DNA from: UBA6109 sp035366835
GTDB taxonomy: Bacteria > Desulfobacterota > Syntrophia > Syntrophales > UBA6109
Direction of reading: 5' to 3'
DNA: 15,729 nt
Assembly: GCA_035366835.1 (NCBI GenBank)
Contig: DAOSIS010000049.1
Span: forward strand, 1 to 15,729
Shown: in pieces, positions 6,060 through 13,840 of the stretch
How positions within the stretch are numbered: the stretch's first letter is position 1
How the letters are laid out: every line of letters begins with the position of its first letter
Translations under genes and position numbers: made by a program
Notes under the pieces: generated by a model
What the model was told of the DNA's origin: nothing
The model's database searches: none
What the model saw: only the letters and a program-made list of their open reading frames with translations

Positions 6060-7124
6060 CTACTTGTCCTGCTGTTTCTTGACCTGATCGGCGAGGATCT
6101 GCTGCAAACCGGCGAAAGCCTTGGATTGCGCCGCCCCTTCGATCGTCTTGACCGCCACGTCCTCGATTTTCTGATAGGCTTTGTCCAGTTGCTGGCCGAG
6201 TTTTGCAAGCTGTTCGGCTTGCTCCTTCACCGTCTTTTCGAGCGACGAGATCTTTGTCGTGAATACGTTTTTCTCTCCTTCGAACCCTTTTTTCAGCAGG
6301 TCCTCCCGGTTTTTGGCCTCTGACAGGAGCTTTTCCGTTGCATTCTGGACGGCTTGACTGACCGCGTTTTCCAATTCTTTTGGAAATGCCGCTGCCCTTT
6401 TCTTCAGTTCGGCGAGTTCGGTCTCTTTTTCTGCCAAAACTTTTTCCCTGTCGGCAAAACCTTTTTCCAGTTGTTCCTTCCGGAGGTGGATTTCTTTATC
6501 CAATTGAGCCTTCTCGTCTTCAAATTGATTGCGAACGAGTTTCTTCTCGCGCTCGAAATCGTACTGGAATTCCTCGCGCTCCCGGTCCCGTCGCTGCTTT
6601 TCGCCGGCCGACCACTCCTTCGATTCCAGTTCGCGTCGTCTCTTGTCTTCGGCCCATTGACGGTTCAGGGCTTCTATCTCCTGCTCCAACTGAGCCTTCC
6701 TGCCCGCCGTTTCCTCTTCGAATTCATCTTTTGCGCGATTGTGCGCCTCGATGAGGGCGGCCAGCGTTTCCGCGGTTTTGTCTATCTGATAGAGATCTTG
6801 AATCTCTTTTTCTTTGAAGGATATTGCCTTCTTGAGGCTTTCCAGTCGATTGAATTCGGTGGCGAGGTTGTCGGATATCTGCGACAGCACTTTCCCGATT
6901 TCACTCTTGAGCGCCGCGATGCTCTGGTCGACGTCAGCGGCGGAAATGTTCTCGACGGAAGCCAAGGCTGCCTGGACCGTCTTTTCTTCCCGTTTTTCCT
7001 CAGGCTTCATGGCGGTATTCTTCTGATTGCGAACCTCCTCGAGAAGTAGGTTGTACGCGTCGAGCAATTCCTGTTTTGTATTGGTTGACGAAAGCTTTCT
7101 GGGGGACGTCTTCTTTTCGGTCAT
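6060..7124 (-). CDS. Long coiled-coil protein of unknown function
   Basis: Not assigned to a named family. The start at 7124 is chosen because AGGAGG lies just 5 bases upstream; an ATG 33 bases further up has no such site. The 354-residue product begins MTEKKTSPRK, continues with TKQELLDAYNLLLEEV, and from roughly residue 75 to 335 is charged, rich in Glu, Lys, Gln and Arg, with heptad-like patterning typical of an extended coiled coil. There is no signal peptide or membrane segment, so it is probably a cytoplasmic rod or scaffold. The C-terminus (AQSKAFAGLQQILADQVKKQ) may be a separate helix. It follows the GSU2403-like nucleotidyltransferase on the same strand (118 bases apart), and the two look like a cassette inserted between ugd and the epimerase, since neither has an evident sugar role. 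GC content is lower than in the flanking sugar genes. Confidence 0.7.
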   Translation of the reverse strand: MTEKKTSPRKLSSTNTKQELLDAYNLLLEEVRNQKNTAMKPEEKREEKTVQAALASVENISAADVDQSIAALKSEIGKVLSQISDNLATEFNRLESLKKAISFKEKEIQDLYQIDKTAETLAALIEAHNRAKDEFEEETAGRKAQLEQEIEALNRQWAEDKRRRELESKEWSAGEKQRRDREREEFQYDFEREKKLVRNQFEDEKAQLDKEIHLRKEQLEKGFADREKVLAEKETELAELKKRAAAFPKELENAVSQAVQNATEKLLSEAKNREDLLKKGFEGEKNVFTTKISSLEKTVKEQAEQLAKLGQQLDKAYQKIEDVAVKTIEGAAQSKAFAGLQQILADQVKKQQDK

Positions 7125-7242
7125 AGGACCCTCCTGAGGTGTGAAATCACGATGCATGGAAGCCTTTGCAGAAACACGAAGTTAAAAATTCCCTGTTTTG
7201 GCACGCATTCCCTCTCTGCCGGGCGATGACGGAGCAGAGCGG

Positions 7243-8268
7243 CTATTTTATCGTGCCGTAGCGCTGCTCCATCTTTTTTTTCCCCGCCTCGGCGAGTTTG
7301 CGCCACCGGCCTCCGCGCCCGGTCAGTTCTTCCCATGACGCATTGATCTCGGAAGGGCGCTCTTCGCCGAACCATGCCAGCAGCTGGTATGCCTGGTAGA
7401 GATCCTTCTGAGCCTTCGCGCCGGCCGTGGCATCGCGCAATTGCGAAACGACGAGCTTGTGCAGGGCGAATCGCAGCGGCTGAGGGAGAAATACCTGGAC
7501 GGCATCCCCGTCCAGTACGGCCCCGGGAATCGGCTCCTCCAGGAGATAATCGAGAAAACTCAGCGGCTGCGCCGCCGCCCTTAATCTGGGGATATAGACC
7601 GGGTCCTCTTCTCGGCCCGTCTTCGGGGTGAGGAGATCGATCCGCAGGGGACTCTTGCGGATGGCGAACGATGTCGAAGGATGCCTCGGGTTGAGCGGCG
7701 GGATCGGGAAGAATCCCATGGACAGGCTTTCCAGGGTCTTGGGAATGTCGGCGGTCAGATTCGGGACGGCGACACTGATATTCCGAGCCGCTGCGATGTC
7801 TACGTCCTGGGTGCCGAGCGTCGTCTCGTCCCACCGCACGCCAAGCAGGTTCCCGATGCAGCCGAAGGCGTAGGTTCCAACCAGCACGCCGCCTAGGCGG
7901 AAGAGGGAGGCATCCGCCAGTTCCCGGAGCACGCGCACGACGGCGCGGGGCGCACGTGCAACCTTCCCTGCCTTGAGCTGGGCGCACAATTCCCTGATCC
8001 CGACGGGATCTTCCCGCTCTTCACTGCGCCCTTCCCGGTGCCGGGCAACCAATTCGGCCAAGCGCGGCGTGTTCGGACCCAGGCTGATATTCCGGCGTCC
8101 GCCGGGCGTGTAGTGCAGAAAATAGAGATATTCCTTTCCTCCGATCAGCTTGGTGGTGAACGTGCCCTCCAGGCTGCCGACGGATCGCTGGGCCTCCCGG
8201 GCGCCGAGCCGCTCCATCAGTTCCGCGTGGAGTGTCTGTGTCTCAATGGATAGGCGGGTCAGCGGCAT
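7243..8268 (-). CDS. GSU2403-like nucleotidyltransferase-fold protein
   Basis: A 341-residue protein resembling the GSU2403 family (NTP_transf_8 type). The nucleotidyltransferase core is visible: GGVLVGTYAFGCIGNLLGV (126-144) corresponds to the hG[GS] strand-turn, TQDVDIA (153-159) gives Asp155 and Asp157, and LRIDLLTP (208-215) gives the third acidic residue, Asp211. An N-terminal segment (KEYLYFLHYTPGGRRNISLGP, minus one residue at each end in family terms) precedes the core, and a helical C-terminal half (LHKLVVSQLRD, KDLYQAYQLLAWF) follows, typical of antitoxin- or defence-linked nucleotidyltransferases. Substrate and role are unknown. It is followed by the coiled-coil gene and preceded, across 68 bases with a stem-loop, by the end of ugd. 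The ATG at 8268 lacks a clear ribosome site. Confidence 0.68.
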   Translation of the reverse strand: MPLTRLSIETQTLHAELMERLGAREAQRSVGSLEGTFTTKLIGGKEYLYFLHYTPGGRRNISLGPNTPRLAELVARHREGRSEEREDPVGIRELCAQLKAGKVARAPRAVVRVLRELADASLFRLGGVLVGTYAFGCIGNLLGVRWDETTLGTQDVDIAAARNISVAVPNLTADIPKTLESLSMGFFPIPPLNPRHPSTSFAIRKSPLRIDLLTPKTGREEDPVYIPRLRAAAQPLSFLDYLLEEPIPGAVLDGDAVQVFLPQPLRFALHKLVVSQLRDATAGAKAQKDLYQAYQLLAWFGEERPSEINASWEELTGRGGRWRKLAEAGKKKMEQRYGTIK

Positions 8269-8285
8269 GGATTTGTCACGATTGT

Positions 8286-8317
8286 TTAACCACCGATTTC
8301 GTGCGTGCAGTGGTTAA
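8286..8317. other. Stem-loop after ugd
   Basis: TTAACCAC (8286-8293) pairs with GTGGTTAA (8310-8317) across a 16-base loop, between the ugd stop and the nucleotidyltransferase start. There is no T-run, so termination is uncertain. GGGGGTCAG (8325-8333) next to it matches the outer end of the 51-base palindrome and may be a remnant. Confidence 0.4.
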
Positions 8318-8336
8318 CTGGGATGGGGGTCAGCAT

Positions 8337-9716
8337 CTAGAAGTGGCACAGGGGCGGCTTGCCGATGGGATAGACGTTGAAGCCGATCTCGAAGAGGCGC
8401 CTGTGGTCGAGGAGATTGCGTCCGTCGAACACGAAGGCGGGCTGCTCCATCGCGTTGTAAATCCTTTTATAGTCGAGTTTCCGGTAAAGGTCCCACTCCG
8501 TCATGACGGCGAGGGCGTGGCATCCCTCTGCCGCCTCGTAGGGGTCCTCGACGAAGGACACGTGTCCCTCGACGCCGGCGAGGTCGGCCTTTGCGTTGCG
8601 CAGCGCCTTAGGGTCCGTGACGACGACCTCCGCCCGCTCCTCCATCAGCCGCCGTGCGATGTAGACGGCCGGGCTCTCGCGGGTGTCGCCCGTGTTGGCC
8701 TTGAACGCGAACCCCATCAGGCAGATCTTCTTGCCCGCGAGCGTGTTGAACATGGCGCCGAGCATCGTCATCACGAAGCGCCGCTGCTGGTGGTCGTTGA
8801 GGAGGACGACGCGCTCCCAGTAGTCGGCGACCTCCTCCAGGCCGTAGTGGCGGCAGAGGTAGACCAGGTTCAGGATGTCCTTCCGGAAGCAGGAGCCGCC
8901 GAAGCCGACCGAGGCGTTGAGGAATTTCGGCCCGATCCGGCTGTCCATGCCGACGGCGCGGGCGACTTCGGAGACGTCCGCCTCGGTCTTCTCGCAGAGG
9001 GCCGAGATCGCGTTGATGGAAGAGACGCGCTGCGCCAGGAAGGCGTTGGCCACGAGCTTGGAGAGCTCGCTGCTCCAGATGTTGGCCGTGAGGATGCGCT
9101 CCCTGGGCACCCAGCGGGCGTAGAGGTCCGCGAGGAAGCGGCAGGCAGCGAGGCCCTCCGGCGTCTGGCGCGAGCCGATGAGGACGCGGTCGGGGTTCTC
9201 GAGGTCGCGGATCGCGCTGCCCTCGGCGAGGAATTCGGGATTCGAGAGGACCTCGAAGCGCGCGCCGTTCTTCGCGGCGCCGTTGAAGATCTGCTCCATG
9301 GCGAGCGCGGTGCGGACGGGAAGCGTGCTCTTCTCGATGACGATTTTGGGGGATTCGGCGTGCTCCAGGATCTGCCGCGCCGTCTTTTCCCAGTACTGCA
9401 GGTCGGCCGCCATGCCCGCGCCGGCGCCGAAGGTTTTGGTGGGCGTGTTGACGCTGACGAAGATGACGTCGTTCTCGCGGATGCCCTTGGCGACGTCGGT
9501 GTCGAAGAAGAGGTTCCGGCCCCGCGTCTCCCGGACGATCCCGTCCAGGCCCGGCTCGAAGATGGGCAGTTCGTCGGAGTTCCAGGCGGCGATGCGCTCG
9601 GGATTGATGTCGACGACGGTGACGCGGACCTCGGGCCACTTCTTCGCGATGACGGCCATGGTGGGCCCGCCGACGTAGCCGGCGCCGATGCAGAGAATAT
9701 TCCTGTAGTTCGTCAT
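8337..9716 (-). CDS. ugd: UDP-glucose 6-dehydrogenase (animal-like type)
   Basis: A 459-residue UDP-glucose dehydrogenase making UDP-glucuronate with two NAD+. GAGYVGGPT (11-19) starts the NAD domain. VSVNTPTKTFG (88-97, Thr131 later in EKSTLP), NPEFLAEGSAIRDLENPDRVLIG (159-181), SSELSKLVANAFLAQR (215-230) and GFGGSCFRKDILNLVYL (271-287) are the catalytic blocks. Key residues fall at Thr131, Glu161, Lys220, Asn224, Cys276 and Asp280, the same numbers as in the human enzyme, so the protein belongs to the animal-like subgroup rather than the shorter bacterial form. AAGGA lies 8 bases before the ATG. Its product is the shared precursor for the uxs enzyme upstream and the 4-epimerase downstream. 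A nested palindrome separates it from uxs; an inserted two-gene cassette separates it from the epimerase. Confidence 0.95.
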   Translation of the reverse strand: MTNYRNILCIGAGYVGGPTMAVIAKKWPEVRVTVVDINPERIAAWNSDELPIFEPGLDGIVRETRGRNLFFDTDVAKGIRENDVIFVSVNTPTKTFGAGAGMAADLQYWEKTARQILEHAESPKIVIEKSTLPVRTALAMEQIFNGAAKNGARFEVLSNPEFLAEGSAIRDLENPDRVLIGSRQTPEGLAACRFLADLYARWVPRERILTANIWSSELSKLVANAFLAQRVSSINAISALCEKTEADVSEVARAVGMDSRIGPKFLNASVGFGGSCFRKDILNLVYLCRHYGLEEVADYWERVVLLNDHQQRRFVMTMLGAMFNTLAGKKICLMGFAFKANTGDTRESPAVYIARRLMEERAEVVVTDPKALRNAKADLAGVEGHVSFVEDPYEAAEGCHALAVMTEWDLYRKLDYKRIYNAMEQPAFVFDGRNLLDHRRLFEIGFNVYPIGKPPLCHF

Positions 9717-9738
9717 AAGAGAGTCCTTTGCAACTTTT

Positions 9739-9817
9739 GGGGGTCAGGTCTTGAAAATTAGCACTCGGGAAAGGGGACAGATTTTAAATCTGTCCCCGGA
9801 AAGCAAAACGCTAATTT

Positions 9818-9832
<15 letters not shown>
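9739..9832. repeat. Nested double palindrome, copy 1
   Basis: The outer 51-base palindrome (arms 9740-9762 and 9810-9832) is split by a 42-base insertion holding the GGGGACAGATTT palindrome (9773-9797). The original loop AAAAC survives at 9805-9809. It sits between ugd (start 9716) and uxs, whose TGA stop (9820-9818) is part of the right arm. It is identical to 10788-10881 except for one base (C at 9819 versus A at 10868). Confidence 0.92.
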
Positions 9833-10762
<930 letters not shown>

Positions 10763-10787
10763 GGCTTCTTTACCTCAATCAACTGTT

Positions 10788-10882
10788 GGGGGTCAGGTCT
10801 TGAAAATTAGCACTCGGGAAAGGGGACAGATTTTAAATCTGTCCCCGGAAAGCAAAACGCTAATTTTAAAGACCTGACCCCC
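10788..10882. repeat. Nested double palindrome, copy 2
   Basis: Same structure as copy 1, with outer arms 10788-10811 and 10859-10882 and the inner palindrome at 10822-10846. One substitution, A at 10868 in place of C, breaks perfect pairing of the outer arms. It also creates the TAA (10868-10866) that ends the phosphatase gene. Together the two copies flank uxs as direct repeats 1049 bases apart. Confidence 0.92.
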
Positions 10883-11675
10883 GGAAGATTGCGCGGAGGC
10901 GCTGCATGAACGGCAGGGCCTCGGCGGGCTCTTCGAAAGGAAGCGGTTCGTCCGGTTCGACGGACTCGCCCCGCAGGATCTTCTCCGGGATCCCGCGGAC
11001 CATCCGGTTCGCGGCCTCCGCGCCGACGACGGCCTCGACCTCCTTCAGGGCCGCGGAGAGCTCGGGCTTGCGCGTGCTCATGCCGTGGGCGTCGGTTGCC
11101 AGGACATGCGCCAGGCGCTGCTTCAGGAGCTGCAGGGCGAATTCGCGCGTCCCGTTGGAAAAACGCCCCGCGAGGCTGGCGGCGGTGATCTGCGTGAGGA
11201 CGCCGGTCTCCACCCAGCGGCAGAGGCGGGCGGGGTCCCTGCGCAGCACGGGGTTGCGCTCGACATGGCTGAGGATGGGGCGGAGCCCTTCGAGCTGCAG
11301 GTTCCAGAAGAAGTCCTCCATGCCGTCCGGCAGGGCCTCCTCGGGAAGTTCGAGCAGGATGTACCGGCCGCCGTCGGCCAGGGTGAGAAGTTCGCCGCCG
11401 CGGACGCGGGCGGCGATGGCCGCGTCCAGATGCAGCTCCGCGCCGGCGTGGAGCGTGAGCGGGATGTCCGCCTCGGCGATCCGCGCGCGGAATTCCTCCA
11501 GGCGCGCCAGGATCTCCGTCCTGCGGTTCTCGTACTTGCCGGGCACCCAGTGGGGCGTGCAGACGATTTCGGAGATGCCGTCCGCCGCGGCGTGGCGCGC
11601 CATGGCGAGGCTGCGCTCCCAGTCGGCGGCGCCGTCGTCGAGGCCCGGAAGGATGTGGCTGTGCAGGTCGATCAC
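10866..11675 (-). CDS. PHP-family tyrosine phosphatase (CpsB/CapC/YwqE-like)
   Basis: A metal-dependent phosphatase of the PHP fold that, in related systems, removes phosphate from the tyrosine kinase controlling capsule or exopolysaccharide assembly. From a GTG at 11675 it starts (M)IDLHSHILPGLDDGA, exactly where family members start. His5, His7, Asp14, His42, Glu80, His137 (ILSHVERNP), Asp195 and His197 (ATDAHGM) are the likely metal ligands. An upstream ATG at 11738 is in frame but would add 21 unconserved residues. The normal end near residue 265 is followed by Gly-Ser-Gly-Leu and a TAA taken from the palindrome at 10788-10882. It is the first gene of the minus-strand sugar cluster, diverging from rsmI. 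No kinase or export gene is visible. Confidence 0.85.
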   Translation of the reverse strand: MIDLHSHILPGLDDGAADWERSLAMARHAAADGISEIVCTPHWVPGKYENRRTEILARLEEFRARIAEADIPLTLHAGAELHLDAAIAARVRGGELLTLADGGRYILLELPEEALPDGMEDFFWNLQLEGLRPILSHVERNPVLRRDPARLCRWVETGVLTQITAASLAGRFSNGTREFALQLLKQRLAHVLATDAHGMSTRKPELSAALKEVEAVVGAEAANRMVRGIPEKILRGESVEPDEPLPFEEPAEALPFMQRLRAIFRGSGL

Positions 11676-11797
11676 GGTGGGGATACAGCTCCGCCCTCTC
11701 GATTCCATGACCGTCCCGGAACCGAAGGGGCAAGACATGCGGCATCGTCGGCCGGGCGCGGCAATCTCTGTACTGGAAATTTTGCACCCGGCCTGTT

Positions 11798-12703
11798 ATG
11801 GAAGGTTGGAATATAACCGAAATGGTGCCGGGTTTGTCAACAGGAAATGTCGAAGAACATTCGCGTTCCGGCGGAAGGACGGGCGTCCTGTACGTCGTCT
11901 CGACGCCGATCGGCAACCTCGAAGACATGACGCATCGCGCCGTCCGCGTCCTCGGGCAGGTGCGCCTCATCGCCGCGGAGGACACGCGGCACACGCGGAA
12001 GCTCCTCGACCATTACGGGATCCGCACGCCCCTCACGAGCCTGCACGGGTTCAACGAGCATGAAAAGAGCGAGGGCATCGTCCGGAAGCTCCAGGAAGGG
12101 CTGGACGTCGCCTACGTGTCCGATGCCGGGACGCCGGGCATCTCCGACCCGGGGTATCTCCTGGTGAACCGGGCCGTCGCCGCGGGCATCCGCGTGGTGC
12201 CGGTCCCCGGCGCCTCGGCCGTTGTGGCGGCCCTGTCGGTCTCCGGCCTGCCGACGGAGAAGTACGTCTTCCACGGCTTCCTGCCCTCGCCGAAGGGGAA
12301 GAGAAGGGCCTTCCTGGCTTCGCTCCGCGGCGAGGAGAAGACGATGGTCTTCTACGAATCGCCCCGCCGCCTGCGGGAGACGCTGGCGGACATCGCGGAG
12401 GTCCTCGGCGACCGGCCGATCGTCGTCGCGCGGGAATTGACCAAGACGTTCGAGGAGGTGATCCGGGAGACCGTGTCGGAGGCGTCCGCCCGGCTGGGGG
12501 AAGGGGAGGTCCGCGGCGAGATCACGCTGATCGTTTCGGGCGCCCGGGAGCCACGGCCCGAGCCGGCCGACGAAGAGATCCGCGCCCGCGCCGCGGCGCT
12601 GCTCGCGGACCGATCGCTGTCGCGGCGGGACGTCGCGGACATCGTCTCCAGCGAAATGGATGTGCCGCGAAAACGCGTGTACCGCCTGATCCTTTTCCCT
12701 TGA
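11798..12703 (+). CDS. rsmI: 16S rRNA (cytidine-1402 2'-O)-methyltransferase
   Basis: A 301-residue SAM-dependent methyltransferase of the tetrapyrrole-methylase fold that modifies C1402 in the ribosomal P site. VVSTPIGNLEDMTHRAVRVL (33-52), IAAEDTRHTRKLLDHYGI (58-75), YVSDAGTPGISDPG (106-119), PVPGASAVVAALSVSGLPT (135-153) and FHGFLPSPKGKR are all RsmI signatures. The C-terminal helical domain is complete. The start is uncertain: family members begin only a few residues before GVLYVVSTPIGN, so the first 27 residues look like an extension. No good ribosome site precedes the ATG at 11798 or the one at 11822. It heads a plus-strand run ending at pgsA and diverges from the sugar cluster. Confidence 0.93.
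   Translation: MEGWNITEMVPGLSTGNVEEHSRSGGRTGVLYVVSTPIGNLEDMTHRAVRVLGQVRLIAAEDTRHTRKLLDHYGIRTPLTSLHGFNEHEKSEGIVRKLQEGLDVAYVSDAGTPGISDPGYLLVNRAVAAGIRVVPVPGASAVVAALSVSGLPTEKYVFHGFLPSPKGKRRAFLASLRGEEKTMVFYESPRRLRETLADIAEVLGDRPIVVARELTKTFEEVIRETVSEASARLGEGEVRGEITLIVSGAREPRPEPADEEIRARAAALLADRSLSRRDVADIVSSEMDVPRKRVYRLILFP
11810..11840 (-). promoter_or_regulatory. Candidate promoter for the phosphatase-uxs-ugd cluster
   Basis: On the minus strand a perfect TTGACA (11840-11835) is followed, after 19 bases, by TATATT (11815-11810). The spacing is long, so confidence is moderate. Transcription would begin near 11803, leaving a leader of about 125 bases before the GTG at 11675. The site overlaps the annotated 5' end of rsmI on the opposite strand. 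Confidence 0.4.
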
Positions 12704-12704
12704 A

Positions 12705-12735
12705 CCGGAAGGGGAGCTGTGGTAACAACTTCCGG
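12705..12735 (+). other. Stem-loop after rsmI
   Basis: CCGGAAG (12705-12711) pairs with CTTCCGG (12729-12735) across a 17-base loop, directly after the rsmI stop. There is no T-run, so it may stabilise or separate transcripts rather than terminate them. Confidence 0.4.
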
Positions 12736-12782
12736 CAGCCCGGAACAATGCAGGGAAAACACTTGGAAAAATGGGGAGGCCC

Positions 12783-13172
12783 ATGACAGGAGAGGGTGCA
12801 GCCGCGTCCGAGGGAAAGCGGGACCGTGACATCATCATCGACGACCGGATCCTGCGGCCGGAAGACACGATCCACGAACTCACCGAAGTCTACGAGGAAC
12901 CCGTCAAGCCCAACGGCAAAACCGGGCAGGGCATTCTCGTCATCGACGGCCGCGCCTATGAGCAGGACTCCCAGCCGGCGCCGGGCGAGCCGGTATACGA
13001 ACTGACCGACGTCGTGGAGAGCCGCGTCGAAAGGCCCTATACCGTCAGCGGCTTCAACGAAGAGGTCACCAAGAGAATCGATGAAATCGCCGAGCGGATC
13101 GCCCGCGAGATCGTCCCGGTCGTGGCCGAGCGCGTCATCCGCGAGGAGATCGAGAAGCTCAAGAAGCAATGA
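12783..13172 (+). CDS. Small cytoplasmic protein with ELTDV-type repeats and a C-terminal amphipathic helix
   Basis: A 129-residue protein I cannot assign to a named family. The start at 12783 follows GGGAGG closely; an ATG 12 bases upstream is an alternative. Two related short motifs occur: DTIHELTEVYEEPV (about residues 28-41) and EPVYELTDVVESRV (about 70-83). The C-terminus, IDEIAERIAREIVPVVAERV followed by IREEIEKLKK, is a predicted amphipathic helix of the xEIVPxxAExxIxxEIxxL kind. I recall similar helices at the ends of some deltaproteobacterial regulatory and polarity proteins and, more loosely, in PopZ. There is no signal peptide or membrane span. Its stop overlaps the next gene's ATG (ATGA), so translation is coupled to an exported protein. 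A scaffold or adaptor role is a guess. Confidence 0.72.
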   Translation: MTGEGAAASEGKRDRDIIIDDRILRPEDTIHELTEVYEEPVKPNGKTGQGILVIDGRAYEQDSQPAPGEPVYELTDVVESRVERPYTVSGFNEEVTKRIDEIAERIAREIVPVVAERVIREEIEKLKKQ

Positions 13173-13840
13173 AGACGGTTCGTCTTGCCCTGTCGCTGTG
13201 CCTGGTCTTTTTTCTTCCCCTCGTCATGCAGCCGGCGGAATCCGAAGGGGCTGATACGTTTTCGGCCGAAACGGAAGGCGCCGCGGTCGTAAAGGACACC
13301 AACATCGCCGGCGCCCAGGAAGAGGCCCTCCATGCGGCGCTTGTCCGTGCCGTGGAAGAAGCGGCCGCCGCTTGGTTCGCCTCGCCGCTTCCGCCCGACA
13401 AGGCGGAAAAACTGGCGAAGATCGCGGGCCGCGCCGAATCCTTCGTCGAAACCTACCGCATCGACGGCGAGACGAGGGACGAGAATCTCCTCTTCGTCCG
13501 GGTGCGGGCCGTCGTCCATCTGCCGAGCCTGCGGGCGGAACTGGAGAAGGCGGAACTGCTCCCGCGGGCCGAGGGCGAAGGGCGGCGCACCGTTGCCCTC
13601 GTCGTCCGGGGATTCGGGACGTACGGCGACTACACGGGGTTCCGGGACCTGCTCCAGGCCGGCCGCGGCGGTGTCGAACGCGTCGTGACCCGGCGCCTGG
13701 AATGGGGCGCCGTTCGGTGGGATGTCGATATCCGCGGCACCGCGGAAGACGTGGTGAAAGCGCTCGAACGGACGTCGAAACTGTCCTTCCATGTGAAGCG
13801 GGTCGGCCCCGATATCGTGGAACTGCAGATCATCAAGTGA
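13169..13840 (+). CDS. Exported protein with FlgT-N/LPP20-like domain
   Basis: A 223-residue secreted or periplasmic protein. Residues 1-28 form a Sec signal peptide (MKTVRLALSLCLVFFLPLVM core, cleavage near the AESEGA segment). TEGAAVVKDTNIAGAQEEAL (35-54) followed by HAALVRAVEEAAA resembles the strand-helix start of the FlgT N-terminal or LPP20-like domain found in envelope proteins of Gram-negatives, and FVETYRIDG...LFVRVRAVVHL fits the following strands. The second half (RTVALVVRGFGTYGDYTGFRD minus one, then VRWDVDIRGTAEDVVKALER) may be another alpha/beta domain of similar build. No flagellar genes are nearby, so a flagellar role is not supported. It is coupled by 4-base overlaps to both neighbours, including the lipoprotein gene, suggesting a joint envelope complex. 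Confidence 0.65.
   Translation: MKTVRLALSLCLVFFLPLVMQPAESEGADTFSAETEGAAVVKDTNIAGAQEEALHAALVRAVEEAAAAWFASPLPPDKAEKLAKIAGRAESFVETYRIDGETRDENLLFVRVRAVVHLPSLRAELEKAELLPRAEGEGRRTVALVVRGFGTYGDYTGFRDLLQAGRGGVERVVTRRLEWGAVRWDVDIRGTAEDVVKALERTSKLSFHVKRVGPDIVELQIIK

Noticed and set aside
6354..7049. Plus-strand open frame rich in Phe and Leu, resembling a membrane protein
   Set aside because: It is the complement of Glu/Lys-rich coiled-coil codons, which read as Phe/Leu on the other strand; no ribosome site or hydrophobic segmentation.
8232..9761. Long open frame on the plus strand (509 codons) opposite ugd
   Set aside because: It mirrors the well-supported ugd gene in GC-rich DNA, has a low-complexity Ala/Asp/Val/Arg composition and shows no family motif.
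11789..11817. Plus-strand promoter for rsmI using TATAAC at 11812-11817
   Set aside because: No -35 match at 16-18 bases, and it would start transcription downstream of the annotated ATG.
10906..12063. Long plus-strand open frame across the phosphatase and into rsmI
   Set aside because: It is antisense to the phosphatase and out of frame with rsmI; composition is Arg/Ser-rich shadow coding.
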